Virus record (IMG/VR): IMGVR_UViG_3300013125_000003
Location: 1 to 64,000 of that record
Reading direction: 5' to 3' (one strand)
From: a virus
DNA length: 64,000 nucleotides
Shown piece after piece: positions 22,699 to 30,500 of this stretch. Below the pieces are notes generated by a model. The model had not been told where the DNA came from. It saw only the letters and a list, made by a program, of their open reading frames with translations, and ran no database searches. The position numbers were made by a program, and so were the translations under genes. The stretch's first letter is position 1. The number at the start of each line of letters is the position of its first letter.

Positions 22699-23436
22699 AT
22701 GAGAACACTCGCCTTTTTAGTAATATTGTCAATTATTCTATCATTCGGCTGCTCGCCGAAGGTAGTCCAGGTATCAAAAACTCCTACTGAAACGTACGTC
22801 GTTCAAGAAGAACCTCAGCCGGTTGAGTATGTAACTCCGACGTACCAGTTTTACTTCTACCAGGAGCCAATTCGCTACACTTACTATGGTTATTACTGGT
22901 ATCAGCCGTACTACTACAACTTTTACAACCCTTATTACGATCCATTTTACTACGATTTTTACAGGTACAGTTACGGCTGGTACCCTTACTATCGCTGGAG
23001 TGCATGGGATCACCACCAGCACCACGATTGGTACAACGGTGATTGGAACAACAACGGTTGGTACTATGGACCTAGAAAATCAACAGGCTCACCAACTGGA
23101 CGAACGATTAAACCTCAGCCACGCGTTCAGGAGCAGCCTAAGCAACCGCAGAGAGTTCAGGAAAAACCAAAACCTCAACCTACTTACACAAAACCTACTA
23201 GAACTGAGCCAACTAGGTATTATCCACCAACATACCAGCAACCCAGAAACAAGAACGAATACACGAGTCCAGCGTACCGGACTCCGCCAACCTATTCCAA
23301 ACCAGCGGAAAGAAGTCCTATTCGTACGAACCCGGTTTACGAAGCGCCAAAATCACAACCTCGAAATGCTCAGCCTTCTCGCACACCGACTCAAAATTAT
23401 TCTCAGCCAACTAAAACTTCCAGAGGACCCAGGTAA
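22699..23436 (+). CDS. Tyr/Pro-rich lipoprotein
   Basis: A 245-residue protein with a lipoprotein signal (ILSIILSFGCSPK; lipobox LSFGC, Cys18). Residues about 45-115 are extraordinarily rich in Tyr and Trp (YYWYQPYYYNFYNPYYDPFY); residues 115-245 are Pro/Gln/Arg/Thr-rich and disordered-looking. It should be lipidated and placed in the host envelope. It follows the outer-membrane barrel gene but has its own late-type promoter. It may block receptors against superinfection; function is inferred from topology only. Confidence 0.7.
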   Translation: MRTLAFLVILSIILSFGCSPKVVQVSKTPTETYVVQEEPQPVEYVTPTYQFYFYQEPIRYTYYGYYWYQPYYYNFYNPYYDPFYYDFYRYSYGWYPYYRWSAWDHHQHHDWYNGDWNNNGWYYGPRKSTGSPTGRTIKPQPRVQEQPKQPQRVQEKPKPQPTYTKPTRTEPTRYYPPTYQQPRNKNEYTSPAYRTPPTYSKPAERSPIRTNPVYEAPKSQPRNAQPSRTPTQNYSQPTKTSRGPR

Positions 23437-23449
23437 ACCGGCCGGTCCG

Positions 23450-23458
23450 TATAAATAA
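23450..23458 (+). promoter_or_regulatory. T4-type late promoter motif
   Basis: TATAAATAA 19 bases before ATG 23478; a second weaker copy (CATAAATAG) follows 2 bases later. Confidence 0.65.
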
Positions 23459-23477
23459 TCATAAATAGCTGAGTTTA

Positions 23478-23990
23478 ATGGGAAAGTTCGGAAAGTACTC
23501 ACTTCCTAAATTTCTTATGCGTAGATTAGGACCAGTTGAAGAAATCACCGGTCCTAACCAGGTTTTAGAAGAACCTAGCTCAAAGAAATCTGAAGTTAAC
23601 TTAACTGATCCAGATGATCAGGGCAAAATAATTGAACGAGAAATGCCAACCAAACGCAATCCTAATAGCGATAAAGAAAAAGGTTACGTCTTTGAAAGTT
23701 TTTCAGATTTCGAGCAGCAGGCCGAAACGGAAGAAGTAAACGAAGATGATATGCTAAAAGAACCTGAAGAAATGGTTCAACCTTGCGAGGGATGCAGCGA
23801 TTACCCCGATGCTCTGTCAGAAAAAGCAAAGATTGCGATCAAGAGAATGTGCGACGAAGTTCTGATTCAGGAAGCGACAGTTTTTGAAACGTCAGAGGAT
23901 CCCAACCAAACATACGAATCGTTCCTTCGCGAGTGCACCCATTACATGGCAGAGTGCTTGATAAGAGCAGCTCAGAACTTAAAGGTGTAA
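23478..23990 (+). CDS. Acidic protein with internal FxSFSDF / EEVNE motifs
   Basis: A 170-residue acidic protein. The N-terminal 70 residues look disordered. At about residues 74-96 it has VFESFSDFEQQ followed by EEVNEDD, i.e. the targeting-like motif plus a candidate protease site. The C-terminal half is a helical domain (SEKAKIAIKRMCDEVLIQEA) with Cys residues CEGCSD. The late promoter supports a head or virion role. Cleavage after VNE would release the C-terminal domain. Confidence 0.6.
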   Translation: MGKFGKYSLPKFLMRRLGPVEEITGPNQVLEEPSSKKSEVNLTDPDDQGKIIEREMPTKRNPNSDKEKGYVFESFSDFEQQAETEEVNEDDMLKEPEEMVQPCEGCSDYPDALSEKAKIAIKRMCDEVLIQEATVFETSEDPNQTYESFLRECTHYMAECLIRAAQNLKV

Positions 23991-23992
23991 CT

Positions 23993-24763
23993 ATGGAACA
24001 GAAACAGCCCAAACAGATAGGAATACTTGCAGGAAAGTTCAAACCGCCGCACCTAGGTCACTTTGGCGTGATTCAGGGAATAGCTGACATGAACTACGAA
24101 ACTCACGTGTTCGTATCGCCGGTTGAGATGGACGGAGTTACCGGAGATATGGCTGTAAACATTCTGTACGAGTACTTCAAACCAGGTAAAAGGGATCGTC
24201 AAGACGTGTTCGTTCACTTAGCTGACGGTTCGCCGGTCAAAGAAGCGTTCAAGTTCGTTTCTGAACTTGGAGCTAGAGAAGATGCTTCGGATTTTGAGGT
24301 AAACGTTTATGCTCTACCTGAGGATATGAATCGGTTCAAAACTATAGACAAGTTCGCAGGTAACTTAGCTGGGGCAAACAGGTACCAGACAGAAAGAACT
24401 CAAGAGATTTCTGGAACGAAAATGCGAGAAGCTATAAAGAACAGAGACAAGGAAACTTTTAAGAGAGGAATTCCTGAAGGAATAGATCCGGAAAAGATAT
24501 GGAAGATAGTTACAGAAGAGGCAGGAGGAACGTACGCTATCCCGGCGGACTCTTTCGAAACACCGAATCAGTACGATTTTAACGTTCAGCCATCTCAGAT
24601 AAGCTTGAACTTTGGAGGAATACCTAACCAATGGACAAACTCTCAACCGATTTCACGGTGGGATTTTATGACCAATCCAATAGTTCAAGTTCGCGAAGAA
24701 CAATCGCCTACCAAGCACGTGAAAACCTTCACTGAGTACATAGAAGAACAAAGGGATAAATAA
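23993..24763 (+). CDS. Cytidylyltransferase-like nucleotidyltransferase with targeting-like tail
   Basis: A 256-residue protein. IGILAGKFKPPHLGHFGVI carries the HxGH ATP-binding motif of the nucleotidyltransferase (NMNAT/cytidylyltransferase) superfamily, and ISGTKMREAIKNRD matches its second signature (ISxTxxR). The family joins NMP to a phosphorylated compound such as NMN, pantetheine phosphate or glycerol phosphate; the substrate is not predictable here. The extreme C-terminus is HVKTFTEYIEEQRDK, resembling the targeting-like peptide, so the enzyme may be carried in the head. ATG 23993 follows the previous stop by 2 bases. Confidence 0.75.
   Translation: MEQKQPKQIGILAGKFKPPHLGHFGVIQGIADMNYETHVFVSPVEMDGVTGDMAVNILYEYFKPGKRDRQDVFVHLADGSPVKEAFKFVSELGAREDASDFEVNVYALPEDMNRFKTIDKFAGNLAGANRYQTERTQEISGTKMREAIKNRDKETFKRGIPEGIDPEKIWKIVTEEAGGTYAIPADSFETPNQYDFNVQPSQISLNFGGIPNQWTNSQPISRWDFMTNPIVQVREEQSPTKHVKTFTEYIEEQRDK
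24755..24763 (+). promoter_or_regulatory. T4-type late promoter motif formed by the last codons
   Basis: GAT AAA TAA, the last two codons and stop of the upstream gene, forms GATAAATAA 19 bases before ATG 24783. Confidence 0.55.
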
Positions 24764-24782
24764 GAAAAAGTACCGATACGAG

Positions 24783-25244
24783 ATGACAGATAAAATCATG
24801 TCCTTCGACCAATTTAGCAAAGCTGACGTTCTGGAGGATCCAAAAACTGCCCTAAAGGGCAATAACGTTGATCCCGGAAAGAAAGAAAAATTCGTTGACC
24901 AGGTAAAGAAAGCTGACCTAACACAGTTAGAAACTAACGAACCTGATTACTCGAAAGTTAACGAAGCTGATTCCAATGAGATAGCAAACTTGCAGAGCGT
25001 TGTGACCGCAGCGGAACGTGAACTTAACGATTTTAAGGAAAAGTTCTACACAGACTTAGCTGCTAAGGAAAAAGACTTGCAGACCAAGCGAGAAGCTCTT
25101 AACCAGGTGATTGCAGCGGCTGCCGCTACTACTCAGACGACAACGGTTGCTCCTACTGTTCAGGCAGCAACAGCACCAACCGCTCAGCAATCGATAGGAG
25201 GAGTTACTCCAGGTCAAGCACCAGCTGCACCAGCGACAGCGTAA
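24783..25244 (+). CDS. Candidate internal head protein (FDQF motif)
   Basis: A 153-residue protein starting MTDKIMSFDQFSKADVLED (targeting-like). DYSKVNEADSN near residue 60 offers a (V)NE-A candidate protease site. The middle is a coiled coil (AERELNDFKEKFYTDLAAKE) and the C-terminal 50 residues are Ala/Thr/Gln/Pro-rich. Late promoter directly upstream. Probably a head or scaffold-associated protein; no enzyme motif. Confidence 0.6.
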   Translation: MTDKIMSFDQFSKADVLEDPKTALKGNNVDPGKKEKFVDQVKKADLTQLETNEPDYSKVNEADSNEIANLQSVVTAAERELNDFKEKFYTDLAAKEKDLQTKREALNQVIAAAAATTQTTTVAPTVQAATAPTAQQSIGGVTPGQAPAAPATA

Positions 25245-25258
25245 AAACACTAACGTAA

Positions 25259-25990
25259 ATGACTAGAGTCGAACTAGCACTTGACATAAAGCAGGAACTA
25301 ACATTAGCACAAGCTCTTCCTTACTCGATACCGGATAAGGAAATAGAACGTGTCATCATAAACGCGGAACGGTTCTTTTACGATAACTGGAGACACGCGG
25401 TTGAGCCTCGGTACATTCTCATTCCTAACGAACTTTTGTCAAGCGATCAGTACAAGAGAACTAGAACCATACGAATGCCGGATTGCGTCCAATTCGTTCA
25501 CCAAGTTAAAGAACCTAAGGGTTCTTCGATGTTTGGAACGATAGACCAGGACTTTTCCGATCAGAAATTTATCGGGTCCGAATTATTTCTTACACCATTT
25601 ATCGGAGAATCTCTCGTGTACAGAACAGTTATCTTTTCGTTCCTAGACATCACCAAAAACTTTGTTCTTGACACAGTAGCTTACGATTACAACAAGAACA
25701 CAAAGAGCATAACCGTAAAGGGCAGAACTCCAAGCAAGATGGTAGTTGAGGTAAGCAAGAAGATAGAGGAACAGTACCTTTACGAGGACGAAATGTTCCA
25801 AAGGTACGTAAGGGCAAAAGCAAAGGTTAGGTTGGGAGAACTCTTGACCAGTTTTGACTTCAATTTACCTGGTGGAGTTAGACCGAATTACAATACCTTC
25901 GTTACGAAAGCTGACGCAGAATTTCAAGCTGTGTTAGACATGATGAAGGGCGAAAATACACCGGACTGGGTTTACCTAGTTCACTTCTAA
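25259..25990 (+). CDS. Probable virion structural protein next to gp25
   Basis: A 243-residue soluble protein (ALPYSIPDKEIERVIINAERFFYDNW, TRTIRMPDCVQFVHQV). It lies 1 base before the gp25-like gene and is clearly in its operon, so a neck, tail-completion or baseplate role is likely. I recognise the sequence style from large phages but cannot name a T4 counterpart. Confidence 0.6.
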   Translation: MTRVELALDIKQELTLAQALPYSIPDKEIERVIINAERFFYDNWRHAVEPRYILIPNELLSSDQYKRTRTIRMPDCVQFVHQVKEPKGSSMFGTIDQDFSDQKFIGSELFLTPFIGESLVYRTVIFSFLDITKNFVLDTVAYDYNKNTKSITVKGRTPSKMVVEVSKKIEEQYLYEDEMFQRYVRAKAKVRLGELLTSFDFNLPGGVRPNYNTFVTKADAEFQAVLDMMKGENTPDWVYLVHF

Positions 25991-25991
25991 G

Positions 25992-26366
25992 ATGAGAGAT
26001 TTTTATTTCAGAGGTACTGACGATCCTAATTACAAATCGGACATTTTTGAGTCGACAAACGACATCGAAAATACGGTCTCTCAGGTAAGAATGACAATTC
26101 TGACGAGAAAGGGAGAAGTCTTGGGAGAGCCAAACTTTGGGTTAGACGTCACCAAGTACCTGTTCGAATTCGAAGGTTACCCTATTGACATCTTAGAAAA
26201 AGAAGCAGCTGAACAGATACAGAATTACGTGATGCTTGCAAAGATCAACGAAGTGGTGCCAACCGCTTTCGCGCTTGACGACGCTGGCGATATGTTCAAG
26301 GTAGGATTAGGACTGGACGTTTCTATCAACGGTAAGAGAACGTTCGCGGTTCTTTACGAAGACTAA
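25992..26366 (+). CDS. 25: Baseplate wedge subunit gp25-like
   Basis: A 124-residue protein of the GPW/gp25 family. ESTNDIENTVSQVRMTILTRKGE and EPNFGLDVTKYLFE match the conserved core, and the EPNFG segment is the family hallmark. Length equals T4 gp25 (132). It forms part of the inner baseplate wedge that contacts the sheath. It ends the plus-strand operon at a bidirectional terminator. Confidence 0.85.
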   Translation: MRDFYFRGTDDPNYKSDIFESTNDIENTVSQVRMTILTRKGEVLGEPNFGLDVTKYLFEFEGYPIDILEKEAAEQIQNYVMLAKINEVVPTAFALDDAGDMFKVGLGLDVSINGKRTFAVLYED

Positions 26367-26437
26367 CGGTTCGTTCTTGATAACGTGGTTAGGTTGCTTA
26401 AGTTTCCACAACTTATTTAAGTAGTACTCATAAAAAT

Positions 26438-26468
26438 GGCAGAACGTGTATTTCGTCCTGCCTTTTTT
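26438..26468. terminator. Bidirectional terminator between gp25 and portal
   Basis: Stem GGCAG(a)ACG / CGT(c)CTGCC (one A.C mismatch) with TTTTTT on the plus side and a matching A run on the left, between convergent genes. The remaining bases 26367-26437 show nothing else clear. Confidence 0.7.
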
Positions 26469-26490
26469 GCCTTGTTTCTTTGCTCCCACT

Positions 26491-28182
26491 TTACAATCCT
26501 CCGCCAGGAGGTGCAAGTTCGCTAGCTGTTTCTTTTTCTGGACCGGCCTGTGCTGCTGGTTCTTCAGGCTGAGCTCCTGGGCCTGCTGGTGCAGGCAAAG
26601 TAACCTCAGCGTCCTGACCTTCTGAAGTTTTTCCGCCGGATTTTGCAAGGTAATCCTTGTTCTTTTGGATGACTTGGTCGCTGAGCTTGAGGTATTCCTT
26701 GACGAGAAAGTCTGAGGAGAAGTACGGCCTGTTCTGATCGTCCGTGATAGCTTTGAGGGCGTTGATGGCTGCGATTCTCTTGTTGAGAAGATCCTGATTC
26801 TTGATTTCCTCGAACACGTTATCATCGTACCAAATAACTCCGACCGAGTTTTTGAATTTCTGGTCGTTTCTTAGTTCCTTAACGTCCATGCAGACTTGCA
26901 GGTACAGAGGTTTGGTTATGAGTTCCTGGTAAGCAGACCTTAACCGCTTGATGAACTTGTTGTAACGGATTTCTTCTCTGGAAATACCTTCGGACGTAAG
27001 CGTGAATATTCCGCCACCTTCGCTAAACCTAGACGCCGGGATCTTTGAATCCTGCTTTAGTTTTTCGGTAAAGTACTTCAATAATTCCGAACCTGACAGG
27101 TTAGGACCTTGGTACTCTAGCGGTTCGATCTTTACTTGCTGTTGCTGATCGTTGGCCGGAACGACGTAGTTCTTGTAGAACAAGATGTTAGGTTTTCCGT
27201 CAACTCTCAATTCTCCGGATTCACCGTCAAAGTAAATGTCTTCTTTTAGAGTGTTAACGAACTCTCGTACGTCTTCCTTGGCTTTCTGCATTGACTTGGT
27301 TCCGATCGGAACGGTTGTTACCAAACGAATAGGTGCATGCATTGTGTGCCAGATGACCTTGGAGTGCTCGATTATCCTCAGCATGTTGAACGATCTTACT
27401 AGACGTTCGGCGAAGCTTACGCGCTTCGTTCTCATGTGATTTGAGTAAGACAAGTAGATGATCTGCGAATCGTTCAGCTGACGATCTTTTTTCGTGATAG
27501 GGTCTCTTTGAGTCCACTGAAGAACGATTTTTCCCTCGTTATCTTTTTTAAGTATAGGATATAGAGAAGCTGGATCGAGTTCTTTGAACCCGATGATCTC
27601 AGTAGGTTTATCGATGTTATCATAGATGATTTCGAAAGCCAGGTGACCTTCGATGAGCCACTGGTAAAAGTATTGCCAAGCTGAAATTCCCTGGTCAAAT
27701 CCCCAACGACTGTAAATCTTTGAAAATGCAGCTTGGTAAGAGTTTATGATGCGCTCTTGGTAATCCAAACGATTTTTCTTGTTGTCTCCCAAGTACTGCA
27801 TCTCACCGACCAAATCGTTTGCGTAACAGAATCGATTGTCCTCGTCAAAAACGATAGCATCGTCAGTTATGGTTTCCAGGATGAATTCTATCTCACCGTT
27901 GGAAGCAATGTCGCGAAGACGCTCTCTTTTTGAAATGTAATCGAGTTGGAAAAAAGCGATCGCTTTCGTTTTTATCGAAGAAGTAGTGTCCGACAGAGCT
28001 AACGTAGCTCTCATGAGATCGTCCGACGCAAAGCCGGCAGCTCCGCTGAGCTGACTTTCGATAAAACCTATCGCTTGAGAGTTCTTTATCAGGAGATCGT
28101 CGTACTTTAGACCGAACCTGCTAAGCTCAGTCAACCTAGACTTGAGCGATCGCATAGGGTTACCTTCTAAAAATCCTGCCAT
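26491..28182 (-). CDS. 20: Portal vertex protein gp20-like
   Basis: A 563-residue protein with the T4-type portal core: ETITDDAIVFDEDNRF near residue 100, FYKNYVVPANDQQQQVKIEPL, then GPNLSGSELLKYFTEKL and FSEGGGIFTLTSEGISREEI. These segments are typical of the gp20 clip and crown region. Length is close to T4 gp20 (524). The dodecameric portal is the DNA gateway of the head and seeds assembly with the scaffold. The last 50 residues are Ala/Pro/Glu/Gly-rich and probably disordered. Confidence 0.9.
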   Translation of the reverse strand: MAGFLEGNPMRSLKSRLTELSRFGLKYDDLLIKNSQAIGFIESQLSGAAGFASDDLMRATLALSDTTSSIKTKAIAFFQLDYISKRERLRDIASNGEIEFILETITDDAIVFDEDNRFCYANDLVGEMQYLGDNKKNRLDYQERIINSYQAAFSKIYSRWGFDQGISAWQYFYQWLIEGHLAFEIIYDNIDKPTEIIGFKELDPASLYPILKKDNEGKIVLQWTQRDPITKKDRQLNDSQIIYLSYSNHMRTKRVSFAERLVRSFNMLRIIEHSKVIWHTMHAPIRLVTTVPIGTKSMQKAKEDVREFVNTLKEDIYFDGESGELRVDGKPNILFYKNYVVPANDQQQQVKIEPLEYQGPNLSGSELLKYFTEKLKQDSKIPASRFSEGGGIFTLTSEGISREEIRYNKFIKRLRSAYQELITKPLYLQVCMDVKELRNDQKFKNSVGVIWYDDNVFEEIKNQDLLNKRIAAINALKAITDDQNRPYFSSDFLVKEYLKLSDQVIQKNKDYLAKSGGKTSEGQDAEVTLPAPAGPGAQPEEPAAQAGPEKETASELAPPGGGL

Positions 28183-28185
28183 GTA

Positions 28186-28839
28186 TTATGAAGTAAATTT
28201 TGTCAAGAAGTACGAGATCGGAGTTTTTGTTAATACTGAACCATCTGTTACGTAACTCAATTTCGGAAGCTTTACTGCTTGCTCCCAATCGATGATTGCT
28301 AGTTTGTTACTCATCTCACCTCTGGTATATTTATCAACCAGGAACTTAAAATTGATGTTATTCTGCTCACCTATCTGAGTGATGAAGTTTCGGTTGATGT
28401 TTTTTAGCATCGAATTTTCCGGAAGTTTCATTCTATCTCTAAAATTGATGAATTTTCCGTCCTCATCCTCTGACTTTTCTATCAGAGTGCTGAGAATCTT
28501 GTAGTACTTGGACAGGAACCAGTGACGAACGCTAAGCGGCAGCAGTTTCAAGTTAAGGCCGACTTCCATTGGACCCTCTTGGCCCAACGATAAGATGATC
28601 GGTCGTCTGTCAAAGTACGGTTTTACTGATTTGGTAGAGCTTGTTTGGTACTCGTCAAGCGAAGGTAATTCATCTTCTTCCATGGTCTTGGACGATACGA
28701 ACGTGTAAATGTACCCTGGAACTAAACGGTAGTAAGCATAGGGAATGCAGTCATCGTCAAAGTAGTAAGGTTTGCCCTCTTCGGTAAACGATGGTACTGA
28801 GCCTATCCTTATGAAATCATTGACTATCTTATTCTTCAT
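28186..28839 (-). CDS. Conserved protein between portal and gp4
   Basis: A 217-residue protein with RRPIILSLGQ, EVGLNLKLLPLSVRHWF and LVDKYTRGEMSNKLAI. The F-D-x-x-P-(I/L)-(I/V)-x-x-L...GLNLxxLP pattern recurs in tail or neck-associated proteins of many distant T4 relatives, but I cannot name its function. It is packed between the portal and head-completion genes (3 and 8 bases), so a head or head-tail-connector role is likely. Confidence 0.65.
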   Translation of the reverse strand: MKNKIVNDFIRIGSVPSFTEEGKPYYFDDDCIPYAYYRLVPGYIYTFVSSKTMEEDELPSLDEYQTSSTKSVKPYFDRRPIILSLGQEGPMEVGLNLKLLPLSVRHWFLSKYYKILSTLIEKSEDEDGKFINFRDRMKLPENSMLKNINRNFITQIGEQNNINFKFLVDKYTRGEMSNKLAIIDWEQAVKLPKLSYVTDGSVLTKTPISYFLTKFTS

Positions 28840-28847
28840 GAAGTATT

Positions 28848-29360
28848 TTATATCGATTTGAACAGAAAGTTTTCGGTAATGATGCCGAACTTGATTCCTT
28901 TCTGAGAAGCAAAGTTCTTAGCTGCTTCGAACTTAGCCTGGTTAACAATGTACTGCTTTGCTGCGTACACGTAGTTAGCGGTAGCTTTGTCAGTCATTCG
29001 ATCAGGTTTCTTCGGTGGGTTTATGTATTTGTTTGGCTTTACTTCCACCAAGTACTTGTACTCGTTGCCGTTAGGGTCCTTCACTATTATGTAAAAGTCA
29101 ACGTAATACCGGTGGGGTCTTTTGTCCAACGGATTGTGGTAAATGATTCCGATGGGTTCACTGGAATACTTAACAATAGTTGGACTAAGATCGCACCACT
29201 TCAAAAATTTGAATTCCCAAGAGCTACGAAAGATTATCTTATTGATGTCGCCCATGTACTTTTCTGGGTTAGCTGGACGAAAGTAGCCTTGCCGTGGCCG
29301 GTTTTCTCCGTTTCGAGGTTTTAGGAAGGATTTTATGCCCTTATCTTCGCGTGGTTTCAC
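28848..29360 (-). CDS. 4: Head completion nuclease-fold protein gp4-like
   Basis: A 170-residue protein matching T4 gp4: NPEKYMGDINKIIFRSSWEFKF, a PIGIIYHNPLDKRPHRYYVD segment and YLVEVKPNKYINPP, corresponding to the TnsA-like nuclease fold with (E...D...E-x-K) residues. T4 gp4 completes the DNA-filled head before tail joining. Start is GTG at 29360; the first 30 residues are a basic extension not seen in T4. A late promoter motif ends only 4 bases before this GTG, so the mRNA may be nearly leaderless or translation may come from read-through transcripts. Confidence 0.85.
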   Translation of the reverse strand: MKPREDKGIKSFLKPRNGENRPRQGYFRPANPEKYMGDINKIIFRSSWEFKFLKWCDLSPTIVKYSSEPIGIIYHNPLDKRPHRYYVDFYIIVKDPNGNEYKYLVEVKPNKYINPPKKPDRMTDKATANYVYAAKQYIVNQAKFEAAKNFASQKGIKFGIITENFLFKSI

Positions 29361-29364
29361 GAAG

Positions 29365-29373
29365 ATATTTATA
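29365..29373 (-). promoter_or_regulatory. T4-type late promoter motif (minus strand)
   Basis: TATAAATAT on the minus strand, overlapping the TAA of the primase gene and directly before gp4. It would give late transcription of gp4 to portal separately from primase and polymerase. Confidence 0.5.
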
Positions 29374-30490
29374 GGAAAGCTATGTCGTACACGCTATCAC
29401 TAAAGTAACCGTCCAAAAAATCGTTGAATTCATTGACTGTCAACGCTGGTTGCCTGACCTTTAGGAAATTAAACAGGTCGTTTATGTCCTTTATCTTCGT
29501 GAGTTTTATGAGATCAGAGCGGTCTGACACTTTCTTCTTTAGATCATCGATGATTTTGTTCCACAGAAGAACTGAATAACCCTGTTTTATGAGATTCATC
29601 ATCTCGTCCTGACCACCTTTGTCCTTGTCGAAAAGGATTCGAATCTTACCTTTTGCTCCCAACGATGGAAGTATGCTTCGCGCTTTAGTAACTCCGGTGG
29701 TTGCTATGCAGTTTCGGATGAACAGTGCATCGAACTGACCCTCGGTCAGGCACAACGGCTTGGAAAAATCGACGTTCAAGATGTTGAAATAGTTGTTCAA
29801 GTAATTCGCATCGTCAACGAGTTCCTTGTCGATCTCGCGCTGCAAGAATATGAGAGCAATGTCGGTGTAGGACTTTATGATGTACTTTCTTTCAGCGTTT
29901 GGGTCTAAACTCCTTATGGATAGCCCTAGGAGCTTCCCAGAACGACGATCAAAATTGAAGATAAGTACTTTATTGTCTGAAGAATCAGCATACAGGAAGT
30001 CCCCGAAATCCTCGATAAGGTCAAGGTTTCTGCTTTTGATGTATTCTATCGCTCTTGGATTGTTCTCGGCTTGGTCTAACCTCACTAAGTTGAACCGGTT
30101 GATGATCTCGGAGATCGTTACGAGCTCAGTCGTGTCAGACGTTAGAAAGCGCAAGAGCTGGTTCTCGGTTCGTTTTACTCTAACCGGCTTGTACTCAAAG
30201 TCCGCTGCGAAGCTCGGAAGCATTATTCCGTGCTCTCGGCTCATCTTCGAAACGAACTCTCCCAACGACATGTAAGCCATGCAGCCGTCGTTAAAACACT
30301 TGTACGCTTCGGTATCGAAATAGAGGTTACCTCTTTTCTTCGAAGATTTTTTGTGAGAGTCCCCGCATATCGGACAGGCAAAGTTCAGCTTTCGATCGTT
30401 GCTGTCGTCTATCTGCTGCTTTTCGAAATTGTCGTGAAACCTCTTTCTGAGTATTATCTTGACAAAATCTACTACTTCGTCGCGGTTCAT
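29369..30490 (-). CDS. 61: DNA primase, T4 gp61-like
   Basis: A 373-residue primase. The N-terminal zinc module has ACPICGDSHKKSSKKRGN with CFNDGCMAYMSLGEFV (Cys-x2-Cys and Cys-x4-Cys ribbon). The Toprim domain has PLCLTEGQFDALF (catalytic Glu) and IRILFDKDKGGQDEM (DxD). T4 gp61 is 342 residues with the same plan. It makes RNA primers together with the replicative helicase, which is not in this window. Confidence 0.85.
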   Translation of the reverse strand: MNRDEVVDFVKIILRKRFHDNFEKQQIDDSNDRKLNFACPICGDSHKKSSKKRGNLYFDTEAYKCFNDGCMAYMSLGEFVSKMSREHGIMLPSFAADFEYKPVRVKRTENQLLRFLTSDTTELVTISEIINRFNLVRLDQAENNPRAIEYIKSRNLDLIEDFGDFLYADSSDNKVLIFNFDRRSGKLLGLSIRSLDPNAERKYIIKSYTDIALIFLQREIDKELVDDANYLNNYFNILNVDFSKPLCLTEGQFDALFIRNCIATTGVTKARSILPSLGAKGKIRILFDKDKGGQDEMMNLIKQGYSVLLWNKIIDDLKKKVSDRSDLIKLTKIKDINDLFNFLKVRQPALTVNEFNDFLDGYFSDSVYDIAFL

Positions 30491-30500
30491 TTAGAAATAA

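Noticed and set aside
22886-23458. Long alternative-frame ORF over the Tyr-rich lipoprotein
   Set aside because: The lipoprotein frame has a signal peptide, promoter and spacing; the other frame is a by-product of biased TAY/CCA codons.
26400-26416. Minus-strand TTAAATAA as a late promoter
   Set aside because: It would transcribe antisense into gp25; a chance A/T-rich match in a short gap is more likely.
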